Assembly (NCBI GenBank): GCA_946894095.1
Contig: OX335659.1
Span: 2,549,501-2,613,500, forward strand
Direction of reading: 5' to 3'
From: Incurvaria masculella
Lineage: Eukaryota > Arthropoda > Insecta > Lepidoptera > Incurvariidae
DNA: 64,000 nucleotides
The position numbers and the translations under genes were made by a program. This document shows, in pieces, positions 32,222-64,000 of this stretch. Position 1 is the first letter of the stretch. Every line of letters starts with the position of its first letter. Under the pieces are notes generated by a model. That model was not told where the DNA came from. It saw nothing but the letters and a program-made list of their open reading frames with translations, and made no database searches.

Positions 32222-32471
32222 AGAAGGGGGGTCCCCTTTAATTTTAATTATTCTTTTAATTTTACCTATATGTTGTTATAGCGGCAAAATAAATACTCAC
32301 TCTGTGAAAATTTCAGCTGTCTATCTGTTACGGTTACTGAGATACAGCCCTGTGACAGACGGACGGACGGACGGACGGACGGACGGACGGACGGACGGAC
32401 GGACAGACGGACGGACAGCGGAGGCTTAGTAATAGGGTTCCGTTTTCACCCTTTGGGTACGGAACCCTAAA
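32222..32471 (-). repeat. MINE-type repeat with (GGAC)n
   Basis: Inverted copy with a tetranucleotide run at about 32,357-32,418, the longest in the window. It ends in ACCCTTTGGGTACGGAACCC. It abuts MITE-A copy 5. Confidence 0.8.
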
Positions 32472-32494
32472 AACCGACAATATTCATTGCCGCA

Positions 32495-32640
32495 CCTAGA
32501 TTTATACGTTTAATCCGAGCCACGGCCAGCCTCAACGGTTGATAACGGTCACCCATCTAGAACCCATGCGCGCTTAGAGCTGTTTCACCAAGCTTATCGA
32601 ACCGTCGCGCCTCTGAGCTACGGAGATTGTCTGGTTTATC
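32495..32640 (-). repeat. SINE head with mixed tRNA and 5S features
   Basis: On the minus strand it reads GTAGCTCAGAGGCGC (tRNA A-box-like), GGTTCGATAAG, then TAGATGGGTGACCG (5S box-C-like), followed by GAGGCTGGCCGTGGCTCGG as in the 5S-headed SINEs. The body is missing. The mixture may be a recombinant or simply a diverged head. Confidence 0.45.
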
Positions 32641-33008
32641 TTTTCTCCAACCACTTTCAAGTTATCCAAACATCATTCTCTTATTTTTCTTTGCCAACGG
32701 TCTTTTATTGTTATATTCTTAAATTAATTATTTATGCCGTCTTTAGCTTGTTATATTATATATATTTTATTACATATGTTGTACACTCGGTATTAGACAC
32801 TGTTCCGAAATGTTGTGTCCACCTATAATTGTTGTACACACCAGGAATGTGACCCCTACTATGTTTGCTATTATATAAAGGTTTCTTGTTTAGTGTATAC
32901 ACGTTGGCTTACCTTTTATAAACTAAATAAACATGCTCGCTCATTCCTAGTCAATATTGAGGCAAGCAAAATATATCCTAAACGAAATAATAACTTACGG
33001 TGACATAA

Positions 33009-33667
33009 GACCCTAGAACGACCGTATCTGATAATCGTTCGTTTTGAAATTAGTTTTCTTAAAAAGCACTTTTCTGCAAACGAGGTTATTGGCAAAACTT
33101 AACTTTGAACTGTTTTATGATTAAACCAAATAAAAGTTGGACATTGCCATTCAAATTCAAGCCTTAAATTGATTTGAAAACCTTTGAAATGCGATAACTC
33201 CTATGACATAAGAGGTGAGAGTATTATTTTTTAATTTAATTTAATTTAGTAATCGATTATCTAGTGTCCCGCTTGAAAACTTTTTTCATTTCGGCTATAC
33301 ACTAATTACTATTATTTAAAATATAAGCGATTCTGAGCAAATCAAGGACGACTTCCCCCAGAATCGTTCATATTTTCATTCATTATAATTAATATAAAGC
33401 CAAAATTAAAAATTTTGTCAAGCGGGAGACTAGAGGATCGATTGGTGAATATATTAAAATTAAAATTATATACCCTCACTACTTATGTTGAAGAAGTTAT
33501 CCTGTTTTAAATTTTTCAAAGTAGTTTTATTTATATAAATCATAAAATATTTTTTTATGACAAGCTTTTTCGATAACCATGTTTGCTAATGAATGAAATT
33601 ATGTATGAAATGTATGTAATGAAAACTAAAAATATAACAACTTATCGCATACGGTCGTTCTAGGGTT
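33009..33667. repeat. MITE-J, piggyBac-like termini
   Basis: Left ACCCTAGAACGACCGTAT and right ATACGGTCGTTCTAGGGTT are inverted copies. CCCTAGAA next to TAA resembles the published piggyBac end as I recall it. The flanks (ATAAG on the left, TTATA on the right) are no longer exact TTAA. No transposase ORF lies inside. Confidence 0.6.
33250..33444. repeat. Foldback element nested inside MITE-J
   Basis: AATCGATTATCTAGTGTCCC near 33,251 pairs with GGGAGACTAGAGGATCGATT near 33,424. A smaller hairpin (GATTCTG with CAGAATC, about 33,329-33,364) lies in its middle. Its symmetry is independent of the MITE-J ends, so it is likely a later insertion. Confidence 0.5.
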
Positions 33668-33734
33668 ATATGTACCCTTAATAGAGCTATTGGCTTTAAT
33701 TCATTTTTCATTCCATATTCTTTTATTCTTCCGT

Positions 33735-34530
33735 GTGAGGTTATACGCCCCGCAGTGTCGGCGGTTGGTACGGGCGCTCCGGCTCTGCAGATTTATAGCC
33801 GCATTCAACTCCCAACTTTTTCCGCCGCCGCCGCCGCGCGCCGTCTAGTTGGCATTCAGGACTTTGGGGGCACTTTGGCCCAACCGCCGCGCCCCTTCCA
33901 ATTTATTATGCCGCTTCCGGACTCGCTTCTGCGTCTACGTTGAGACTTTGCTGTGCATTGTAAGGTTAGAAACTGCTACATTTTCTGAAGAGCTTAAACT
34001 GAAATTACTGTTGATTCAAATCGCTGTGTCTTTAAACTTCCACGGGCTGCCTTTGGCTGAATGAAGAAGCGGTGAGTTGCTTTCGCACGACAGCGTTGTG
34101 TGAACCGCCGAAACGTTCGGCGGGGCCCTCTGATCGAAATGGGACCATTTTTGCGGACCACATGTCCTATCTCGGCCTTTCGGTCGACCCGGTGGGGCGG
34201 ACGCTGAGATTTTTATCGTCCCATAATTCCGGAGTCGAAATTATTAATGAGGGTGGAGCGTCGTCTGAGGAGCGAGACGTTAGGTAACCGGAGTCGGAAG
34301 GCGGCGGCGGCGCGCGAGCGAGACGGAACGGCCGGCGCGCGCCGCCCCGCGACTATTGATCGGGGGATGACGCCCGGGGTGACCCAAATAGAGCCTCCGC
34401 CGTGCCTCCCTCGCTCCCTCCCGTGCCCCTCGCCCCTCACCCCCTTGCCGCCCGCCCAGCACCCTGCACCCCGCACAGGCCGCGCGCCGCGCGCCTGCAC
34501 GACGCGACGCCTCCAATTTTCAACGGCGCT
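33735..34530. promoter_or_regulatory. GC-rich, CpG-dense candidate promoter region
   Basis: Roughly 800 bp much richer in GC than its surroundings, with (GCC)n near 33,820 and a C-rich run near 34,400-34,450. It lies about 6 kb upstream of the ATPase first coding exon, on the same side as its transcription start. Alternative upstream 5' exons are known for the Drosophila gene, so such a role is possible but unproven. The 139-aa and 95-aa ORFs here lie on opposite strands and look compositional. Confidence 0.3.
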
Positions 34531-34545
34531 ATGAAGGAAAGGAAT

Positions 34546-34580
34546 GGCTGAGGGTGGCTGAGGGTGGCTGAGGGCCGCTA
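34546..34580. repeat. Short tandem repeat of GGCTGAGGGT type
   Basis: Three to four copies of an 11-bp unit, GGCTGAGGGTG, at the edge of the GC-rich tract. Confidence 0.7.
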
Positions 34581-34710
34581 GCAACAGCAGCTTTCCATCG
34601 GTCGAAGTTCTCACGGAGATTAGATGTGCCATTATAGTGATGTTTACACGGTCTCCTTATGGTATGACTTTAGAGACAGTTGGTAAAATATTTATTCTGC
34701 TCTTCATTAC

Positions 34711-35395
34711 TTAAGGATGTTCCGACCCATACAATGTTTTTTTTACACAGAACGCAAAAAGTATTGCACTTAGTTTAACGTACACCGTAGTTTACTAATA
34801 GTTTCATAACCGCTATTCCAATTAAATTGATATTTAATATCTAATATCAGGTCCCAAATATCTGTGTCTGCATGCTTTTGTTTTTTTGAAAAATCCAAAC
34901 CGAATGAAATGAAAGCAAAAAGAAAATCTTCATACGAATTTTGTTTTCTCTATGGTTTGACCCAGAATACATTTACCGAAAAAACAAAGGCATGCAGACA
35001 CAGATATTTGTAGCCTAATATTAGATACCAAATATCAAGTAAGTTGGAACATTGGTTTTCAAATGATTAGTAAACTACGTTTGTATGGGAGGCGAAATTT
35101 TCAAATTCGAATTCGTCAAAAATATTAAATATAGCCATAGTAGTTGCAGCGAAAACATATTCACAATTTCAGGTTTAATGGTTTCGTTGTAATTGCCGAT
35201 TAGAAGTTTTACACCGTTAGATGGCGATGTTAATTAAAACATTGTAACAAAACCAATAATCCTGAAATTGTGAAATTGTTTTCGCTGCAAGTAATATGAC
35301 TATATTAAACTTTTATTATTAATTCGTGGCTTAAAAGTGCAATACTTTTTGCGTTATGTGTGCAAACAACTTTATATGGGTCGGAACAGCCTTAA
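34711..35395. repeat. MITE-C, TTAA-flanked foldback element carrying MITE-B
   Basis: TTAA at 34,711-34,714 and 35,392-35,395. The ends are inverted, GG(A)TGTTCCGACCCATA on the left and TATGGGTCGGAACAGCC on the right. The arms also share AACGCAAAAAGTATTGCAC and its complement, and inner blocks such as CACAATTTCAGG pair. A MITE-B relative occupies 34,779-35,105. Confidence 0.75.
34779..35105. repeat. MITE-B copy 3, no SINE
   Basis: Nearly identical to the interior of copy 1 but uninterrupted at CACAGATATTTGTAGCC, the SINE target in copy 1. The terminal GAACGGCCCGTAAGC block is missing. Confidence 0.65.
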
Positions 35396-38300
35396 ATATC
35401 TAGGTTTTTATGAGAGGCGATGGTTTTACTGTTTTCAGCTTAGGTCAACCGTGAACCGCCAGTGCCGATCTTGTCTCGTATTTGCATCAAGGATTTATTG
35501 CCGGAATCTTAATTAAACTTTCTTCACCCGTAAGAAATACTTGCGAAAGAATATATCGTCATATGAATAGCGTCTGCATGGAACACAAATAGTTTCTTTT
35601 AAATTACTGACCTATCGCATTAAAACAAGATACGAGCCTTTGTATGTTTTGTGAGACATCAAAGGTCACACGTAAAAATTTACATGCCGAGTCTCGCTCG
35701 TGAATATTCGCTGAAGTGCACAAACGTGCGTGGCACTTCAAAACGAACAGAAACCCTCGTTTTAAGTTGTTCGAATCCAGTTCAAACTAATATCAAAATA
35801 TCTCGATGCAATAAAGTCTCAAAGGGCGGAATTAGTTTTGCCCTTTGACATTTTACCAAGCTAAAGTGGCTATATGATGACTTGCGACGTTTGGTGGTGC
35901 GGGTTGCGACGACATGACGGTAGATCAAGATAGTCGCCGCCATGTTTGCTGACGAGTAATTAGTGCTCGAGCGGGTAGGGTAGTCGGAGCTCAAACTGCG
36001 GAAATGAACGTTCGACAGGTACCTACCTTCTGGAAACTGTAGGCTCATTGGAGTGTGGACTCATGGAGGAATGAACCGAGGGGTGAACTCCGGCCGAAGC
36101 GGGAAGCCTTTATCTAGCGGGACGTATTGCTCCGCTCGACCTATTGTCTGGGGAGTTTTGAGGAGTTTTTACTCGGCGCGGCCTTTGTTCGCCAGAGGGC
36201 GTCGATGTCGGAAACGCCAGAATACACAGGACGAGCGTAATATAAGATAATATAACAGTTCAAATGCCAGGAGTATTTTGTGGTTTCCTTGACCGAGGAG
36301 TGATGATGTGCAGTATTTTGTTTGTGTCGACAATACTACTATATTTATCACTCATTATAAGAATACTTGTCTTCAAGTTTGACTGGTTCCATCCAATGTA
36401 TAGGAATATCTGTGAAGACAGTGGCTGCCCGCTTTGAAACCCCAACCAATTGCCCTCTATTCTGTAAATACATTTCTCAAACTAATGAAGGAATTGAATG
36501 GATAGCGCTCTCCGAGCGGAATTTCGTAACGTAGTGAAGGCGAGTAATGACAGATATCTTGGGAATCGGAACATTTATCCGATCTCCATTCGAGTGGATT
36601 TGCATAATGACAGACTTAAAATGGCCTCAGATATCTCTTCGATTAGGGGTAAGAGCAAACTTGCAAAGATAAATGGAGCGTTTCGCGTTGATGGATCGCC
36701 TGGAGTAAGTGAGTTAAATAATCGCTCAGTCATCGCGTTGAGAGTTCGGACGTTCCGATCGAATCCATCATTTCATATTCCGTCTTATCGCGGCTATATT
36801 GATTTTCTATAAATACGTGGCGGACGTTCTCGGCCCGTTGAGTGTACGCTCCCACTGGAATACACGTGTGGCGCTGTGGAAATGTGTGCATAGTGGTCGG
36901 TTTGCACGGCGGCGAGCGCTTCGGGTATGGCCCTGGGGACTCGCATAAAACTGTCGGCCGTCGTCGCCTTTGGTGGCTTCGAGCTAAGGACGGACGTCAT
37001 AGACGCGCAATTGTGGCTGATGGCGGATGCAATTACAGTTAGAGAGAGAGAATTGAAAGAAGATATAGTGAATACATTGGAAAAGCGTATGTTGTGATGG
37101 TTTAGACATGAAGAGCGATCGAGTGACAGAATAGAGACGAAACACATTTACAGAACGAAAGTCAAGGAAATGGCGGTTTAGGGGAACGTACCATGACCAG
37201 GTTAACGAAGTTCATGCTTCGTAAAGGAATGTATGAAGGGAGCGAAAGAAGTGTCCTGTGATCGTCCCTTTTGTCATTAATGCCGACCCCTCCGGAGAAG
37301 TGATGTTTGTATGTATCAACATAAACACATTCATTAATGACGGTCGGTATACACGGTAAGTATTTGACAGATGTCAAGTTGAGTTTATGCAAGATTTCAA
37401 GAATAGTAAAAACGCTTAATATATTTGTAGGTATTCAGCGAAATCTTGGATTTGATGCAACGATCTAGCAGGCGATCACGGACGCAGTAACTTGGATATT
37501 AGGAAAGTTAATATTACACTTGATTTGGAGTACCGACATTTCTTCATTACAAAGGAAACAATGGAAAGAACATGCTGCTAGAAAACATGCAACATTGTTG
37601 CATACAAACGTAACTGCTAACTCGTACCAAGGCACTGCCATCGACACCTATCATTTAATAAGTGTAACATGATCAGACAACCACATCCTGGCACGTTGAG
37701 GATGAAAAGTTGAAGCGGCGGCAGTGTCCACTGCGAACTAGGTTGAAACGCCTACGCGAATAAAGCGTCGGTACAATCAACACAAATGTGATTCCGTGAA
37801 CTTTCATACAATCTACACCAGAATTTACTGGAATCCATTTAGGGACACTAACTCGACCCAGCTAAACATTCGAGAATAATCCCTCAAATGGAAACTGGCT
37901 AATCATTTGGTCGTGCAACTTGCAGAGTAGAATTCAAGAAAATAGGTACAGACATGAGTTTCAAGAACTGAAAAATGTATAGAAGTAGACGACTAGAGGA
38001 CGACGAAGCTACACTAGCTAGAAGGCGCAGACGCTTCACTTGAGGCTAACGCTACCTTTTTTCTTGTTTTTTTTTTCTTTTTACAAATAGCAATTTTACA
38101 ATATTCAAATACAAATGAAATACGGGAAGAAAATGTTATTATTTATATTTTAATGATTTGTTAATGAACATTTATTGCTGTAGTCAATAGCGTAATAAAA
38201 ATAAAAATAAAAAAGTCGTCTTCCCAGGTCCGAGAACGGAACTATCTTTAAAAGTTGTAATTACTTGCTTCTGTAATCATTAATGGTTGTGAGGGATGTG

Positions 38301-39600
38301 ATCATGTGGACGGTGACGGTTAGCTGCGTGTCGCTGGCGGCGGCAGCACGCGCATCGACGTCGGCCGAGGGCCTGGCGCGGTGGCGTAGGTCGGTGCGAC
38401 CCCAATTTCGTCCAGCCATTTCTGTTTTAGAACGTCTAGCTTTCTCAGTAGCACCAAGTTCTCTCAAAGTTAGCCAACTCGAAATGTAGGATCTCTAGTA
38501 ACACTATTGCCATATCGGTTTCAGGCTTCTTGTCGCTTTGGATTACTATAGTGTACATAGCTGCGAAAAGTTGACCAATTCGGGTGATTATTCACGGTCA
38601 CTAAATTATATTATTCTGGTGATGTACCACGTTAGTTTTAGCTCTCCAGGAGTCATTTCTTTCCAATGTTCAATCAACATTTCTAGCGCCCTAGCTTGTT
38701 GATACCTCGCCCCCTTCACATCGCGTGACTACTTAACGGCCGCATGTTCGTGACGGGACTGGACGAAACATACGCAGTTGAATAAAACGTTTTGAAAATC
38801 TAATACCGAGATCATAAATAAGGTTGCATGGCAGCGGCGGGATAGTTTGCGTGTTTATGACGCCTTCACGACCCCATAACGCGAGCCTGTGGCCTCGTAA
38901 ACTAGAATGTAGCTCATCCCTAAGCTAGGGGAGCTGATATAAGATCACAGAGCAAGATTTCGTTTCTTTCGGGAGCCCCCACAACGGGCGGAAACGCTAC
39001 TATCAGCAGTCTGCTTTGTGACGGTTTTAAGGAGGTAGCTCTTTCTGAATTCAGCAAAAATAAGGTAATTACTTCTTCAACTAAAAAGGCTCTATCCGAT
39101 TATATTTACGTGATGGCTGCTTCGTGCATTTCTATTTAGTTTCTTTAGTTAGGTTGAGATAATTTAATGAATACAGCGCCATATTTTGCCACCTCTCACT
39201 CAGACTCTGGAACTACTGTATTGATTTCTGTTTTTATTTCGGTTGACACTAGATTATATATTCATTCCGTTTTCATTTAGAATTCATCTTGCCGCTCAAG
39301 TTAGAATAATTGATGGTGTAACATTTCATATCCGAAGCAGAGGAAACGGGAAAGGAGGTCGGAAAACTTTCTGTTTATGATCTCCCCGACGAGATGGGCT
39401 CGTCGGATGTTAGGGCCGGCGTAAACTCGAGGGAGGAGGGGGTGCAGCGAGCGTAACGATGCATCACAGTGCGGCCACAAGCGAAATGTTTGCTGAATTT
39501 TGCTCCTCAGTTAAGGTCTAACAAAGTGCACCTTAGTATAGAGGCCAGAAATCACTTCTAAATTCGAGATAAGAAATAGGCCCCTGAGGGGATGTCATTA
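35396..39600. other. No host gene recognised; possible LINE relic near 37.1 kb
   Basis: Most of this 4.2 kb is unassigned. At about 37,065-37,260 (+), a frame reads EKRML, a stop, then WFRHEERSSDRIETKHIYRT. This resembles the RWFGHVERM...R..K.IY pattern near the C-terminus of several insect LINEs, but it is weak. A GC-richer patch lies at 38,300-38,410. No splice-bounded conserved exon was found. Confidence 0.35.
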
Positions 39601-40153
39601 AGGGCATCATTATGAGTTCAGAACTGATTCGGGCAGAGGGTCGCCGCGCCGCATCGCACCGGATGCGCCGTTCGGTTGCGGAAGGTTACGAAACGGTCGG
39701 AAAAGCTGCGCCCGAAGGATCGCGCGGCGCTCGGGACGGCGAGCGACGAGCGCTGGCGTCGTGACGCAGTGTGACGTCACTGCGGCGCCGCCGGCTCGAT
39801 AGCGACGTCGAGCGCCGCCGCCGCCAGCGCCCGCCACCGACCGCACGCCCAGCGCCAGTCGCCGCCCGACGCCGGCCGAGGAACGTCGTGAAGCGTCGCT
39901 CGCACCCGCCGCCCGCGCGCCCCCCACCTACCAATTTCCGTTCGCCCCCATCAAGATGACATAGCCCCAGTGTCGCGTGGCCGTATTCCCGGGAGGAATC
40001 GCTCACCAGTTTTAGTTTATTTTCCGCCGCACCCGTGAGCGTCGCCCGTTGTTGCAGAACTAACGGCTCCGCTTCACCCCCGGGAGGATTCGAGGGCGAG
40101 CCAGCCGCCGAGGCGCCGTCTCCACCCTCCGTTATCCGTAGAGAGTAGACGAA
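39601..40153 (+). promoter_or_regulatory. Atpalpha: Probable promoter and 5' UTR of the Na+/K+-ATPase alpha gene
   Basis: A CpG-dense, GC-rich block leading directly into the first coding ATG. An in-frame TAG at 40,139-40,141 closes the frame upstream of the ATG. No TATA box stands out, and the transcription start cannot be placed. ORFs of 105 and 188 aa on the minus strand here are compositional. Confidence 0.5.
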
Positions 40154-63019
<22,866 letters not shown>

Positions 63020-63160
63020 GTAACACAAAGCTAAGTTAAGAGTCAAAAGCATGCTCTGCGAAAAAGTCTGAACGTGTTGACGGAGCCCCTTTTACAATGA
63101 AACAAAATTGGAAATTCAACCGGACTTTCCTCCCGTGCGTGATCTAGTTTTATTCATTTA

Positions 63161-64000
63161 TAGGGTTCCGTACCCAGAGGGTGCCAAACGGAGCCCTATT
63201 ACTAATTCTCCATTGCCCGCCCATCTGCCCGTCTGTCACAGGGCTGTATCTCCTGAACCGTAATAGGTTTTTTTTGTCTCCTTTCTACTGCAATCTGTCT
63301 CCCTTTTGGACATTCAACAGTATGTTGGTTTCTCTTTCTCACATGTCTTGCCTGGTATGTGACCAATGTGACATCCAAATATATATATTTTTTCCTTTAG
63401 TTCTGCTAGGGCTTGATTAGATCCTGGGGAATCTTTCTCTTCAGTTGGCGAGCCTCTGATGTAATGTCCATAAGTTTTTTTGCCAAAATGTTGGGGTGTT
63501 TTGTAATTTTTATATGATTTCATCTGTATCTCTATCTCTTGTTTGACAGTTGGCATATCCAGGTCACGGTGTATCAAGTCGTTTGGTACAAACCAAGGAG
63601 CATTTGTTATCATGCGGAGCATTTTATTTTGGAAACGTTGGATGATTTCTATGTTGGAGTGTGAGGCTGTTCCCCACAGTTGGATGCCATACGTCCAGAC
63701 TGGTTTTAATATGGCTTTGTATATTGAAATCTTGCTTTCGAGGTGTAGCTGAGACTTTCGACCAATTAACCAGTACTTTTTCGAGCTTCCGCAATTGTAT
63801 CCCAAGTTGTTTTCTCTTTGTAAATATGTATTTTGTCCAAGTGAGTCGTCTGTCGAGATGAAGGCCAAGATCTTGGCCTGCTGAAATTTACACAGAGTGT
63901 GTATTTCTGTTGCGGAAATAACAGCGAATAGTAAAAAAAACAAATTAAAGGGGGCTACCATACACGAAACGTGATTTCTTTGGGTTAAATCGTGTATAAT
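63161..64000 (+). repeat. MINE-type repeat split by a LINE fragment, runs off window
   Basis: The left part (63,161-63,267) ends at CCGTAATAGG. The family sequence resumes at about 63,878 with CTGAAATTTACACAGAGTG and continues to the window end (CGTGATTTCTTTGGGTTAAA). Confidence 0.75.
63268..63877 (-). pseudogene. Jockey-type LINE ORF2 C-terminus
   Basis: The minus-strand frame (63,961-63,314 as an open frame) contains SKKYWLIGRKSQL, ILKPVWTYGIQLWGTASHSN, IQRFQNKMLRMITNAPWFVP and HRDLDMPTVKQEI. These are typical of jockey-clade elements between the RT thumb and the C-terminus. Its poly(A) shows as T8 at 63,268-63,275. It is 5' truncated, and the first part of the open frame comes from the host repeat. 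Confidence 0.85.

Noticed and set aside
34213..34632. 139-aa Arg/Ala-rich minus-strand ORF
   Set aside because: It lies in a GC-rich tract where both strands have open frames, with low-complexity composition and no motif.

Overview
This looks like a moth or butterfly genome window. The one host gene is an insect-type Na+/K+-ATPase alpha subunit. Many non-coding repeats contain a (GTCC)n core inside a conserved frame, a style common in Lepidoptera. There is no prokaryotic gene organisation. All assignments were made by reading the sequence; no database search was run.

Layout. Bases 1-39,600 hold no convincing host gene. They are a dense mosaic of transposable elements: tRNA-headed and 5S-headed SINEs sharing one body, several TTAA-flanked foldback/MITE families, a (GTCC)n-bearing family called 'MINE-type' here, a (GAAAT)n-tailed repeat called R, LINE 3' fragments, and one young Ty3/gypsy LTR retrotransposon (16,493-22,218). 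The retrotransposon has near-identical LTRs, a 4-bp target duplication, an intact gag, and an intact pol reached by a -1 frameshift. It sits inside a MITE that also took a LINE insertion. GC-rich tracts at about 25.8-26.1, 33.7-34.5 and 39.6-40.16 kb are candidate promoter regions.

Bases 40,154-63,019 carry the first 11 coding exons of the Na+/K+-ATPase alpha gene, about 625 codons. Together they include M1-M4, the TGES actuator loop, the DKTGTLT phosphorylation site and the KGAPE nucleotide-binding motif. The gene runs off the right edge before TGDHP, the GDGVNDSP hinge and M5-M10. Intron 1 is 12.5 kb. Later introns contain SINEs, LINE fragments, a MITE and a minisatellite.

The most unusual feature is in exon 6. 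The last 156 bp of the exon plus the 6-bp splice donor GTGAGT are repeated ten times in perfect 162-bp head-to-tail copies (55,579-57,198). Every copy is in frame, carries a TGES motif and ends in its own donor, but only one acceptor serves the array. This is either a very recent exon-donor amplification or an assembly expansion, and long reads would decide. Other points of interest are the gag-pol slippery site, a long inverted repeat around the LTR TATA box, exchange of Pol III heads among SINEs, three-level nested insertions, and a minisatellite that brings repeated branch-point-like motifs up to the exon 10 acceptor.
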